Shown here in pieces: positions 55,401-63,912 of a stretch of 64,000 nucleotides of DNA. The notes under the pieces are model-generated. The model ran no database searches and was not told the origin of the DNA. It saw only the letters and a program-made list of their open reading frames with translations. The translations under genes and the position numbers were made by a program. Location of the stretch: positions 944,001 to 1,008,000 of the forward strand of contig NZ_CP150265.1 in the NCBI RefSeq assembly GCF_037976325.1. The letters run 5' to 3'. Each line of letters opens with the position of its first letter. The first letter of the stretch is position 1. The stretch comes from Paenibacillus sp. FSL K6-3182. GTDB lineage: Bacteria; Bacillota; Bacilli; Paenibacillales; Paenibacillaceae.

Positions 55401-58120
55401 CAGGTGATACATGGATCTATAAACCGGGTTCGGATTTTATATCTGGTCAAGATAGCTTTACGTACACTGTAACGGATGGAGATAATCAAGTTTCAGCTCC
55501 TGCAACGGTGACGATCAATATTCATAGAGCTCTCGATGGATGGGCCGGAGACAAAGCGCAGGGCGAGGTAGATGTATTAAAAATCATTCCAGGCGAACAG
55601 CTTAAGCTGAGTGCCGTTAGTTCCTTGCTTGCTAAGAACGTTACGGCGAATGTGAACGGTATTATCGTACCGCTTACGCTTGTCAATCAGGATACCTTCG
55701 TAGCAGACGGCTATAAGAAGTGGGAAAATACAACGTATTTACTTCCTGAATTAACAGCAGCAAGCAAATACGAAGTTACATTTAAGGCGCTAGACGATGA
55801 AGGAGGCTTATTGCCTTCAGAGACAAAATTAGCGGATAACAGCTTTGAAGTGGTTAAAGCAGTACTGGCGTTAACCGCAAGTCCAGAGAAAATTTTGGGC
55901 GATGGCAAATCAACAACCGAGTTATCAGCATTGCTAACAAATGCTGATGGCACTCCAATTAAAGGTGTAACGGTTATTTTTGAAGCTCCTGCAGGTAAAG
56001 GGACGTTTGTTGGTGGAAACACGGCGGTAACTGACGAACAAGGGTTAGCGAAGGTTACGTACAAATCACAGCAAATTACAGGCATTAACGAGCAGCAGAT
56101 TCCGATTCAAGCGAATGTGTACAATAAAGAGCGTGGCTTGAAGGAGCAGGATGAGATCATCATTACCTTCTTGCCTGCGGCAGTTAAAGGGTTTATTACA
56201 AAGGGAGATACGAATTCGCCAATTGCTGGCGTAAGTGTTCGCGTAACGCTTGATCTAGATGGCGACGGCGTGATCACACCAGGAACAGACTTTGATGAAA
56301 CAGTTATTACCGATGCTAGCGGAGCTTATTATGTCGTGGTTCCGAAAGGCGATGTCGTTTATGAGTTGGAAGTGACGCAAACGGTTGATGTTGGCGGCGT
56401 TCCTACACCTGTAACCTACAAGCAATCGGCTCAAGTTGGTGAAGTAACAGGAGCAGGCGAGGAAAACTTTGAATCCGAGAAAACGGTAACAGGTATCGTG
56501 CTGCTTAAGCAGCCAGATGGCAAGTCTTCTTTGTTTAATACTGATCTGCTTGCTAAGACTAGTATTTATTTGAAACAAGCGGATGGCAGCTACATTTCCG
56601 AAGACGGAGCCCCGAAAGCATTTGCACTTAGCCCGCAAGGCGTATTTAATGCGAATGGGCTTGCTATTGGAGAATACGAGCTGGAAATTAGATATGAAGT
56701 CGAACCTGGCAAGGAAATAATTTTCAGCCATGCTGCGGTCAAAGTAACGGCTTCAGGGGAGATGAATATTTCTGAGGCACTTGTCGATCCATATGGTACG
56801 GTTACTAACTCGGTTACAAAAGCAGTAATTGAAGGTGCGGCGGTTGTCCTTTATTATGCGGACACAGCAAGAAATAAAGGCAAAGGGATTATACCTAACA
56901 CGGAGGTTGTTTTGCCGGCTCTCGTTGGTTTTGCACCAAATGACAATGCGAGTCCAGAACAGCTGACTGATGCACACGGTTTCTATGCCTATATGGTGTA
57001 TCCAGAAACGGACTATTATCTTGGCGTAATGAAGAATGGGTTCTATAACTATAAAAGCCCAGTTCTCTCCGTTGAATGGGAGATTGTCAAACATGATCTA
57101 GAGCTGACGCCTTTTGAGGCAAATGTTCCATCTGCCAATCCTGCGCTTACTCTTTCAGTCGACAAGAACAAAGTAAAAGAAGGAACAACGTCGACTCTAA
57201 CGGTGGATTACAAAAACAACTCCAGCAGTCCAATGGCAGCAGGAGAAATCAAAGTCAAGATTCCAGCGGGCGCAGTTGTTGTGGATGCAGCTGGCGGAAT
57301 CGTAACAGACAACACCATTGTATGGAAAGTAACAAATGTACAAGGAGGACAGAACGGCAGCTTCAAAGTGGTCATCGAATGGCCGCTTATGAAAGCAGCA
57401 GATACGGCATTTGATATTTCGGGTGAATTTATCGGGAATAGTGCTACTGTCCAATCATCAGTAAAAGTAAATGTATTCTCAGATCGCTTCGGAGAGCTTA
57501 CTCATACTCGTTATATTCTTGGATACCCGGATAAGGAATTCAAGTCAGAAGGCTCATTGACTCGTGCGGAGCTTGCAGCAATTGTTGCAAGACTGTCTGG
57601 AAACGAGAAAGTGGAAGAGCCGCTTTCATTTAACGATATTCGCAAAGGTCACTGGGCGACGAACTATATCCAAAGCGTTACGGTAAACGGCTACTTCAGC
57701 GGATACGAAGACGGCTCTTTCCGTCCAGACGCGGCAGTTACAAGAGGAGAGCTTGCAGCGGTTATGGCAAGGTTCCTCAAGCTTGAAGTGAGTGCGCCTG
57801 CGACAGTCCACTTTAAGGATACTTCAGGCTACTGGGCAGCAGACACGATTGAAGCTTTGTTTAACGGCAAGTTTTTAACCGGTTATCCGGACGGAAGCTT
57901 TAAGCCGAAAAAAGAAATTACTCGTGTTGAAGCAGTTACGATGATCAATCGTATGCTTTATCGCGGTCCGCTTCAGGGGCTGGCTCCATTGTTCCCTGAT
58001 ATGCCGCAAAGCCACTGGGGCTTTGGCGATGTACAGGAAGCAACGATCTCACACAAAGCTGAGCGCAAGGAAGACGGCAGCGAAAAATGGATCGAAAGCA
58101 TCAATGATAGCGTGAAATAA
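52409..58120 (+). CDS. Very large S-layer-type protein: Ig/cadherin-like repeats, Big_1, SLH x3
   Basis: This 1903-residue stretch lacks its own export signal, which lies in the preceding frame. From about residue 250 to 945 there are six Ig/cadherin-like repeats of about 115 residues, each ending in FxWNGxDGxxYA-type segments. Repeats 1-3 and 4-6 are a duplicated three-domain block (period 1044 bases, 348 residues). A cadherin-like domain with DSFTYTVTDGDNQVS follows, then an invasin-type Big_1 domain (about 1150-1260), carboxypeptidase-regulatory-like domains (LDLDGDGVITPGTDFDE, about 1285) and a DUF11/CARDB-like domain (about 1575-1690). Three SLH domains (about 1700-1885: YPDKEFKSEGSLTRAELAAI, YEDGSFRPDAAVTRGELAAV, YPDGSFKPKKEITRVEAVTM) bind secondary wall polymer. 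Role: surface adhesion or structural layer. Confidence 0.88.
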   Translation: MLIRALDVDEYDESNKSGTGEWDRVYFSSNPADIALGAPTTPWPANFGSATYKKEFPQAFNLGALSGKNDVWNTTVLEIKPDQWNSIVANQDLYVGISVHHYFMNTSNFNSGWVTTIDWGQLVIDGGVRETGEITGAAVAVTKDKVTINTGFLPKKDGNFYMEVNVIEKTKVGNEIREKNLDLSQKYFSGSKQGTEQKWDNIVLNAPGADPSKEYTVNIILFDKQPDKNEPGTAQHIYSMSTFDPAVKDIAKAGPQYEPTNFTLTDFSSKYYRVTGEAQAAKLEKVKIVSLPSGGKLQLAGVDVKLDDEIAKADVAKLTFVPDAAGLTGTTSFKWNGYDGSKYAAIDGTVTITANAAPVVTDMNKAINQGETLTFTASDFTSQYTDATLPKENLSKVKIVSLPAPTAGKLMITNGGSAVAVAVGDEISAADLGKLSFVPASNASGTASFEWNGSDGVQYAKDNKQVTIAINTAPIVSNISFAAIAGNTVQMKATDFTNANAYSDADGDALTKVRINLPANFSNSGKLRYTSEGVDFVVSSNTEISLTELNTLRFVPAANLAEESTVTFTWDGFDGKQYSLSPANVSITYTNDPVVSNIAKDGLQYEPTAFTADEFRSQYAKANGAANYNGLQLVKIVTLPAVGQGSLFLGSKAVEAGDEIAIGEVDALSFVPADAGFTGTAAFNWNGYNGSKYAKQPAAVTIKANAAPTVEQINKEILKGGTVPFAIKDFTDSYSDSNSESLSRVKLVSLPDPAKGKLVFQIGNGPVYDITTAGFVIKASDLDGLTFVPAAGVTGSVTFDWNGSDGKQYAKENKKVTITINTPPVVDDIIKAGLSGEIIAFKTTDFTESPRYTDADGDLLKEVAIIVPANFNQSGTLWYTPSVGESVYMVPGSTEIIAKSDLESLKFQPSTSLAEGSTVEFGWRGSDGKQFAEAAAAITIGYNGKPVAEPITVNVAEGATDIIIVFKGSDRETVTKLVYGLESNPGKGTLEPADYNVSGDTWIYKPGSDFISGQDSFTYTVTDGDNQVSAPATVTINIHRALDGWAGDKAQGEVDVLKIIPGEQLKLSAVSSLLAKNVTANVNGIIVPLTLVNQDTFVADGYKKWENTTYLLPELTAASKYEVTFKALDDEGGLLPSETKLADNSFEVVKAVLALTASPEKILGDGKSTTELSALLTNADGTPIKGVTVIFEAPAGKGTFVGGNTAVTDEQGLAKVTYKSQQITGINEQQIPIQANVYNKERGLKEQDEIIITFLPAAVKGFITKGDTNSPIAGVSVRVTLDLDGDGVITPGTDFDETVITDASGAYYVVVPKGDVVYELEVTQTVDVGGVPTPVTYKQSAQVGEVTGAGEENFESEKTVTGIVLLKQPDGKSSLFNTDLLAKTSIYLKQADGSYISEDGAPKAFALSPQGVFNANGLAIGEYELEIRYEVEPGKEIIFSHAAVKVTASGEMNISEALVDPYGTVTNSVTKAVIEGAAVVLYYADTARNKGKGIIPNTEVVLPALVGFAPNDNASPEQLTDAHGFYAYMVYPETDYYLGVMKNGFYNYKSPVLSVEWEIVKHDLELTPFEANVPSANPALTLSVDKNKVKEGTTSTLTVDYKNNSSSPMAAGEIKVKIPAGAVVVDAAGGIVTDNTIVWKVTNVQGGQNGSFKVVIEWPLMKAADTAFDISGEFIGNSATVQSSVKVNVFSDRFGELTHTRYILGYPDKEFKSEGSLTRAELAAIVARLSGNEKVEEPLSFNDIRKGHWATNYIQSVTVNGYFSGYEDGSFRPDAAVTRGELAAVMARFLKLEVSAPATVHFKDTSGYWAADTIEALFNGKFLTGYPDGSFKPKKEITRVEAVTMINRMLYRGPLQGLAPLFPDMPQSHWGFGDVQEATISHKAERKEDGSEKWIESINDSVK

Positions 58121-58134
58121 AGAGCATCAATAGA

Positions 58135-58185
58135 AGCAGTCTATCTGTTCACAGTGTATTGTGACCATGATAGGCTGCTTTTTTT
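58135..58185 (+). terminator. Terminator of the SLH protein gene
   Basis: AGCAGTCTATC pairs with GATAGGCTGCT with one G-U pair, followed by TTTTTT. Confidence 0.8.
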
Positions 58186-58291
58186 AAATATGGCTCCATT
58201 TCCCACTATAAAAAAATGGAGATCATTTACTTTTTGATATAGAATAGATAGATATGTTTAGAGAGAAACGTGGGCTGGGGGATGAACGGAA

Positions 58292-59542
58292 GTGTATTGC
58301 CATCATTGTGAAAAAAAACAGACGGATGATGCCATTTATTGCAGCCAGTGCGGCAGATTGCTTGCTGATGGAGAAGAAACTGCAGCGGCTCTAAGTACTG
58401 AGCGATCTATGCTTTTATCGGAGCGGGCTTCTGTAGAGATAGACGCAACAAGCCAGCAGCCGGGCAAGCCTAAAAAAACGCGGAGACGTAGAGCTAAGAG
58501 CTCTATTTTGGCATGGCTGATGCCTATCATTTTAGCGCTTGTTACCGCTGGTTCCGTATTTAGTTACTATATATATCAATCCGAAATAAATGATAGAGTC
58601 ATCAAGCTTCATGTTGAGGCGAAGGCGGAGGCGCTAGCAGGGAAATATGACAAAGCGCAGAAGCTGCTGCAGGAAGCCTCGGATGCGCGTCCAGGCTTTA
58701 GCGCTCTGCAGAAGGATGCGGAGATCGTTGCCCTTGTCGCAGAGCTGGCACAGTCAATTACAGCAGCGGGGGAGCAGCTGGAGGAGCGGAAGCTTGAAGA
58801 GGCAGAACAGACACTGGAGCGGATCAACGGTGAATTAAAGGGTCATAAAGAGCCAATCTATATAAAGATTAAGCATCAGCTTGACGACTATAACGTTAAA
58901 CTTGGTGTCATGAGGCTGACGGAAGAACTGGCAGGTCTGAATACAGTGGATGAGCTTGAGTCAAGGCTTAACATTGCGAATCAATTAGACGGTGAAGAGG
59001 CGCTAGCTGTAAAAGAGCAAATTGTCGCCAAAATCGTCGATATAAGCTATAAGGATGCCGAAGCATTGCTTAAGAAAAAAAACTATTCGGACGCGTTGGC
59101 ACTGACGGACCGAGCGCTGCTTTTTGCCAAGGATAATGAGCGGATTATGACACTGGCCAAAAAGATAACTGATGCACAGGCAGATTACGAGAAAAGGGAA
59201 CAGCGAAGATTAGAGCAAGCGATGCAGCAGGCTGCAGCAGAGGATCTAAAAAATCAGACGGCAGCCGTCGAGGTTGTTAAAATCGAATCGACGCTCGATG
59301 AGTTCGGAGATTTAAATATTGTAGGCGAGCTGAAAAATGCGGCTACACGGCCTATTTATTCGATTAGCGTTCAATTTATCGTCTACGATGCTGACGGCAA
59401 AGAGGTAGGCAAGGGCAAGGCAGAGGCGACGCCGGATTATGTTGATCCAGGCCAGAAAATTACCTTTAATAGTACGGTATATGGGGTTTATGTAGAGAAT
59501 ACAACCGTCGTCGTTGATCACGCGACTTGGTATTTGGATTAA
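58292..59542 (+). CDS. Zinc-ribbon membrane protein with helical repeats and FxLYD-like domain
   Basis: The 416-residue protein starts at GTG 58292, ten bases after GGGGG. A cytoplasmic zinc ribbon (CHHC...CSQC, residues 3-20) and a basic linker (KKTRRRRAK) precede one membrane helix (about 72-94). A charged helical, TPR- or coiled-coil-like region (about 100-315) and a C-terminal beta domain (about 325-416, IVGELKNAATRPIYSISVQF) resembling FxLYD domains follow. The zinc ribbon would be inside and the repeats outside. It is followed nine bases later by an HtrA-like protease gene, so the two probably act together in envelope quality control or stress sensing; this is inference. Confidence 0.75.
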   Translation: MYCHHCEKKQTDDAIYCSQCGRLLADGEETAAALSTERSMLLSERASVEIDATSQQPGKPKKTRRRRAKSSILAWLMPIILALVTAGSVFSYYIYQSEINDRVIKLHVEAKAEALAGKYDKAQKLLQEASDARPGFSALQKDAEIVALVAELAQSITAAGEQLEERKLEEAEQTLERINGELKGHKEPIYIKIKHQLDDYNVKLGVMRLTEELAGLNTVDELESRLNIANQLDGEEALAVKEQIVAKIVDISYKDAEALLKKKNYSDALALTDRALLFAKDNERIMTLAKKITDAQADYEKREQRRLEQAMQQAAAEDLKNQTAAVEVVKIESTLDEFGDLNIVGELKNAATRPIYSISVQFIVYDADGKEVGKGKAEATPDYVDPGQKITFNSTVYGVYVENTTVVVDHATWYLD

Positions 59543-59554
59543 GGGGGGAATGTG

Positions 59555-60673
59555 ATGAGAAAACGAGCTTGGATTAGCGTCATCGCTTCTACTCTCATTG
59601 TATGTGGAGGATTGGCTGCTGCGTTAGCCATTCATTCAGAGGTGCCAAACAGGCTGACGGGAAAGCCGTTGCTTGCGGTAGCTGATGAGACGAAGCAGAA
59701 GTCTCTTAAGGATATTATTTTTGAAACGCAGAAGCTGGTCGTCATGATTGAAAATGAAAACGGGGATCAAGGCTCAGGCTTCCTCTATAATAAGCAAGGG
59801 GATCTCATTACGAATGCGCATGTTGTCGCTGGCTCCCATACTGTGAAAATTAAAACAGCGGATGCGCGCGAGCTGGACGGAAAAGTCATTGGCATTAGCA
59901 CGGAAACGGATATTGCGGTTGTTCGTGTGAAGGAACTGGCTGGAACGGAGCCGCTGCAGGTAGAGCGTAAAGAAAGAGCGGAAGTCGGGGACGAAGTGCT
60001 TGCTGTCGGCAGTCCGCTCGGATTTCAAAATACGGTCACTACCGGTATTGTCAGCGGGCTAGGAAGAACCTTCAAAATTGATTCCTACTTGTATTCGGAT
60101 CTCTATCAAATTTCTGCGCCAATTGCTCCTGGTAATAGTGGTGGACCGCTCGTTGATCAGAAAACGGGATCGGTGCTGGGCATTAACTCTGCTGGTTATG
60201 AGCAAGGTTCAATTGGCTTTAGTATCCCCATTGCGAACGTAATCGATATCGCTGAAGGCTGGTCTACTAAACCGATGACTAAGCTGCCTGATCTGGAGCT
60301 TTCGGATAAGGAACTGAAGATGGAAGATGAAGCGAAGATTGAGGAATATGCTGATTATCTCGTTACTCATTTTTATGACAGTCTGAACAATGCCGATTAT
60401 GTTTATGCGTATTCATTGCTAGGCGGCAATTGGAAGGAAGGGACGAGCTACGAGAAGTTCAGGGCAGGTTACTTGGGGACGCTGAATGTGGTCATCGAAA
60501 ATATGCATGTGACGGAGAGCAGAGAAGACAAAGCTACCGTTATCGCTGTTATTTCAGTAGATGAGCGGGTCGAAGGCAAATATGTGTTAAGCAAATACCA
60601 AGTGACCTATGAGGTCGGCTACGAGAACGATCAATTAAAGCTGCTGAGTGGCAAAGGTAAGGCTATTAAGTAA
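59555..60673 (+). CDS. HtrA/DegP-type trypsin-like serine protease without PDZ domain
   Basis: The 372-residue protein has a signal anchor (about 5-27) and an external trypsin-like domain with the full triad: H89 in TNAHVVAG, D119 in TDIAVVRV and S195 in APGNSGGPL. No PDZ domain follows. Residues about 265-372 instead form a different domain (DYLVTHFYDSLNNADYVYAY onward) that looks like a small alpha+beta ligand- or stress-domain. ATG 59555 follows GGGGGG. It is probably co-transcribed with the zinc-ribbon protein. Confidence 0.87.
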   Translation: MRKRAWISVIASTLIVCGGLAAALAIHSEVPNRLTGKPLLAVADETKQKSLKDIIFETQKLVVMIENENGDQGSGFLYNKQGDLITNAHVVAGSHTVKIKTADARELDGKVIGISTETDIAVVRVKELAGTEPLQVERKERAEVGDEVLAVGSPLGFQNTVTTGIVSGLGRTFKIDSYLYSDLYQISAPIAPGNSGGPLVDQKTGSVLGINSAGYEQGSIGFSIPIANVIDIAEGWSTKPMTKLPDLELSDKELKMEDEAKIEEYADYLVTHFYDSLNNADYVYAYSLLGGNWKEGTSYEKFRAGYLGTLNVVIENMHVTESREDKATVIAVISVDERVEGKYVLSKYQVTYEVGYENDQLKLLSGKGKAIK

Positions 60674-60686
60674 AGAATGACGTTTG

Positions 60687-60736
60687 AAAAGCTAGAAAAA
60701 GTCGGTCAGGGGAGACCGCTTTTTCTAGCTTTTTTT
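60687..60736 (+). terminator. Terminator of the HtrA-like gene
   Basis: AAAAGCTAGAAAAAG pairs with CTTTTTCTAGCTTTT, with an inner CGGTC/GACCG stem, followed by more T. Confidence 0.9.
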
Positions 60737-60791
60737 GTGTAGCTGTGGGACGTTTTTAATGAGGAATTTATTGATCAATCGTCAGTTCTAA

Positions 60792-61872
60792 TTAAATTTC
60801 TATACTTGTATTTTCGATTTCATCCTCGCGCAAAACTGGGCTTAAAAAGAGTTCAAGTGCTACAGAGTCATTGCGCTGAAGCGGGAAGCTGAGCAGCGAT
60901 GCTGGAATTACGCGTCCGTTCAGTACAAGTTGATAGCTGGTATTGCCGCCAATAGGGACTCCGCTAACGGAATTAATTTGACCATTAAAGCTGAAGCTGA
61001 CAACCCCCGTTTCCGCTAGAGCCTGATAGATGCTCAAACCCGGTCGGAAAGGAATGCGATACGCCTCAGTTATGCTAGGAAACGCTCTTCCACCGTTTAT
61101 GAGAACCGTTACGGTCGCCTGCGGTCCCGCAGGTGGGAACAGCCATGGCCCACCGATCCAGAAGCCCCCGGCCCAAAACCGCCGGGACCGCCCGGCCCAA
61201 AGCCGCCGGGACCGCCCGGCCCAAAACCGCCGGGTCCCCCTGGGCCAAAACCGCCGGGTCCCCCGGCCCAAAGCCGCCGGATCCCCCGGCCCAAAGCCGC
61301 CGGGACCGCCCGGCCCAAAGCCGCCGGGACCGCCCGGCCCAAAGCCGCCGGGACCGCCCGGCCCAAGGCCGCCGGGACCGCCCGGCCCAAAGCCGCCGGG
61401 TCCCCCGGCCCAAAGCCGCCGGGACCCCCGGCCCAAAGCCGCCGGGTCCCCCGGCCCAAAGCCGCCGGGACCGCCCGGCCCAAAGCCGCCGGGTCCCCCG
61501 GCCCAAAGCCGCCGGGACCGCCCGGCCCAAAACCGCCGGGTCCCCCGGCCCAAAACCGCCGGGTCCCCCTGGGCCAAAACCGCCGGGACCGCCCGGCCCA
61601 AAACCGCCGGGACCGCCCGGCCCAAAACCGCCGGGACCGCCCGGCCCAAAGCCGCCGGGACCGCCCGGCCCAAAACCGCCGGGACCGCCCGGCCCAAAAC
61701 CGCCGGGACCGCCCGGCCCAAAGCCGCCGGGACCGCCCGGCCCAAAACCGCCGGGACCACCCGGCCCAAAGCCGCCTTGCTGAGGCGTTGGCGTGATCAT
61801 TCGAGGTCCGCCACAACCGCAGCCCTTGCTAGCTGGACGAGAATTCACATTATTAGCATAAGTATATTCCAT
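60792..61872 (-). CDS. GGFGPGGP octapeptide-repeat protein with C-terminal DUF4430-like domain, frame broken in repeats
   Basis: The start at 61872 (MEYTYANNVNSRPASKGCGC) leads into about 25 octapeptide repeats GGFGPGGP. The C-terminal domain (TVTVLINGGRAFPSITEAYR to the stop at 60792, about 110 residues, DUF4430-like with LSIYQALAETG) is in a different frame. The break comes from seven 23-base repeat units plus the repeat/domain junction. Each has GGGGG where GGGGGG would restore 24 bases and the GGFGPGGP reading. Eight added G bring both ends exactly into one frame. Eight coordinated real mutations seem unlikely, so homopolymer undercalling is the simplest reading; slippage-based variation is the alternative. 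No signal peptide is seen. A spore or surface protein is possible but unproven. AAAGGAG lies 13 bases before the ATG. Confidence 0.65.
61165..61783. repeat. GC-rich 24/23-bp tandem repeat
   Basis: About 25 units of the form CCGGGACCGCCCGGCCCAAA plus RCCG run without interruption. Eighteen are 24 bases and seven are 23 bases, with the short ones all carrying CCCCC before GGCCC. The GC content is far above that of the flanks. Confidence 0.95.
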
Positions 61873-62001
61873 GAGAGTACTCAGACTCCTTTACAACGCA
61901 AATTAGGCATTTATCCTACTGTAGCGTATGCGGCAAAAGCCTATGAGGTGAGTGTGCGTATGAGGCGGGAGTAAAAGCGAAACTAGTAATTCTTGTTGAG
62001 C

Positions 62002-62186
62002 TTAACGGACATCAGTTCCGCTATTTTGGCTTAAAACGCAAGTTTAGCCTACTAACGGACATAGGATACGTTATTTCCCTCAAAATGAGCTCAATTGGCC
62101 CTAATTCCAGCAAATAAAGGATCCTATGTCCGTTAAAACTTCAATATACGGATATTTCGCCAAATAGAGGAACCTATGTCCGTAAG
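62002..62186. repeat. Cluster of direct and inverted CGGACAT repeats
   Basis: TAACGGACAT followed by a purine-rich stretch and CGTTATTT or CGCTATTT occurs on the plus strand at about 62003 and 62053. The reverse form AAATARAGGAWCCTATGTCCGT occurs at 62113 and 62163. The four copies form two outward-facing pairs that could fold as a long dyad. There are no transposase remnants. The rest of the 61873-62391 gap contains only a promoter for the next gene. Confidence 0.8.
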
Positions 62187-62328
62187 GAGAGACGACCTGA
62201 CCATTATTAAAGGTAGAAGCTCCTATGATACTAATGAGATCAACCTAACCTCTATCCAGTTACAGGCTAGCTAGTCGAAAAAATAAATGAATACACTCTG
62301 CCACACTATGTCTATCAATTGTATATAT

Positions 62329-62358
62329 TTGCCTATAGCAAAACTGTCCCTATATAAT
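62329..62358 (+). promoter_or_regulatory. Probable promoter of the P-loop gene
   Basis: TTGCCT (62329-62334) and TATAAT (62353-62358) are separated by 18 bases, 34 bases before the GTG start. Confidence 0.5.
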
Positions 62359-62391
62359 GATATGAAAATAATTACAGAAGGTGGTTGTTGC

Positions 62392-63021
62392 GTGAATCAG
62401 CTGCGGGGCATTATTTTGGAAGGATTTTCGCATGCGGGTAAAACATCGGTATTGAAGTCGTTAAAGCTAATGCAAGCGCAGGACGAATCAGCAGAGCGAA
62501 GTGTTATTGTTTTAAGCGAGCATTATTCACAGGTGCTGCACAACGTACGTGGTCAGTTTATAACATCAAGTCACGAAGAGCATCTCCAATTGTTGAATGA
62601 AAGAGTTGCTATGCTGAGGCAATTAGAAGAATGGTCAACTAAGCTTGGAAGAGCTTCACGCGGCTCGCGAGGTGTATTCTTTATACTAGAAAGGTTTCAT
62701 TTAAATCATAGAGTCGCCTATTCTGATAAAACTACTAATGAAATTGAAGCTATTGAAAAGGAACTCTTACACTTTGGGGCAAAATGTGCTTTATTAACGA
62801 TATCTCCGGAAATAGCCGAACTAAGAATTCAAAGCCGCACGCCTGATGAATGGTCGGATAAGAGTAATGAAGAAATTAAAGCAGCAGCAGATGAACTGGT
62901 AGCCACTCAATTGAAACTGCGAAAAGCAGCAGCAAACTCAGTCATTCCTACTCTAGAAATCAACACCGATAACAAAGCTTGGGACACTTACGCAAAAGAA
63001 ATCATTCGTTTGTTGGACTAG
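62392..63021 (+). CDS. P-loop nucleotide-binding protein, kinase-like, unknown substrate
   Basis: The 209-residue protein has a Walker A motif EGFSHAGKTS (about residues 8-17) at the N-terminus, as in nucleotide or nucleoside kinases. A central FFILERFHLNHR resembles the ER(F/Y)-x-H region of thymidylate-kinase-like enzymes, and a helical tail ends the chain. GTG 62392 lies seven bases after AAGGTGG; longer frames back to 62287 have no ribosome site and would disturb the Walker loop position. No neighbour explains its role. It stands alone with its own promoter. Confidence 0.7.
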   Translation: MNQLRGIILEGFSHAGKTSVLKSLKLMQAQDESAERSVIVLSEHYSQVLHNVRGQFITSSHEEHLQLLNERVAMLRQLEEWSTKLGRASRGSRGVFFILERFHLNHRVAYSDKTTNEIEAIEKELLHFGAKCALLTISPEIAELRIQSRTPDEWSDKSNEEIKAAADELVATQLKLRKAAANSVIPTLEINTDNKAWDTYAKEIIRLLD

Positions 63022-63248
63022 TATATTCCTCCAGCAATTAATGAGCTGTATTTAAACTTCCTGCAACAGAAGCAGATAGGCAAAGTTGTACTTCAACGTC
63101 CTGCACCCTAAGCTCATCAGCAGCATCGTAACCCTACTCCAACTCCGCGCCTTATGTGCATTGTCAACATTCCACTCTTTTTCCCTGCACTTAAGCAACT
63201 TTGCACTCGAACACCCAGCACCTTATATGCACCATAAAAAAATAAAAA

Positions 63249-63288
63249 AAACCGGCGCTTGCCTCATTAAAGAGGCAAGCGCCGGTTT
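63249..63288. terminator. Strong terminator of sodA
   Basis: AAACCGGCGCTTGCCTC pairs perfectly with GAGGCAAGCGCCGGTTT around ATTAAA. On the minus strand it runs into TTTTTTTATTTTTTT. The 63022-63248 stretch holds no gene. Confidence 0.9.
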
Positions 63289-63300
63289 GGAAAAACAATA

Positions 63301-63912
63301 TTATTTAACAGCTGCTTCGTAACGTTTGCCAACTTCATCCCAGTTAACTACGTTCCAGAACGCTGCGATGTAATCAGGGCGTTTGTTTTGGTAGTTCAGG
63401 TAGTAAGCGTGCTCCCATACATCAAGACCAAGGATTGGCGTTTCGCCTTCCATGATCGGGCTGTCTTGGTTTGGCAAGCTGTATACTTTCAATTTGCCGT
63501 TTGCAACTGCTAGGAATGCCCAGCCGCTGCCGAAACGTGTTGTTGCTGCTTTTGCGAAGTCAGCTTTGAAAGCTTCAAAGCCGCCTAGCTCGCTTTCAAT
63601 TGCTGCTGCAAGAGCGCCAGTAGGTGCTCCGCCAGCGTTTGGAGCGATTGTTTCCCAGAACAAGCTGTGGTTAGCATGTCCGCCGCCATTGTTGCGAACA
63701 GCAGTACGGATTGCTTCAGGAACGCTAGCAAGATCGGAGATCAAATCTTCGATTGATTTGCTTTGCAATTCTGGAGCGGACTCCAAAGCAGCGTTAAGGT
63801 TAGTCACGTAAGCGTTATGGTGACGGCCGTGGTGAATTTCCATTGTAGTCGCATCGATATGCGGCTCAAGTGCGTTGTGCGCGTACGGCAAAGCAGGTAG
63901 TTGATGTGCCAT
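63301..63912 (-). CDS. sodA: Manganese/iron superoxide dismutase
   Basis: The 203-residue protein matches SodA throughout. Metal ligands are visible: H27 in MEIHHGRHH, His in [10 protein letters not shown], and Asp and His in [29 protein letters not shown] and the Gln in the GGxP-type context suggest manganese preference, but this is not decisive. It converts superoxide to peroxide and oxygen in the cytoplasm. A strong terminator follows. AGGAGG precedes the start with good spacing. Confidence 0.97.
   Translation of the reverse strand: MAHQLPALPYAHNALEPHIDATTMEIHHGRHHNAYVTNLNAALESAPELQSKSIEDLISDLASVPEAIRTAVRNNGGGHANHSLFWETIAPNAGGAPTGALAAAIESELGGFEAFKADFAKAATTRFGSGWAFLAVANGKLKVYSLPNQDSPIMEGETPILGLDVWEHAYYLNYQNKRPDYIAAFWNVVNWDEVGKRYEAAVK

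Noticed and set aside
61165..61783. Collagen-like protein
   Set aside because: The repeat is eight residues (GGFGPGGP), so Gly does not fall in every third position.
61030..61974. Plus-strand proline/arginine-rich ORFs of 216-314 codons over the GC-rich repeat
   Set aside because: They are frame shadows of the tandem repeat. The minus strand has a ribosome site, a regular octapeptide and a folded C-terminal domain.
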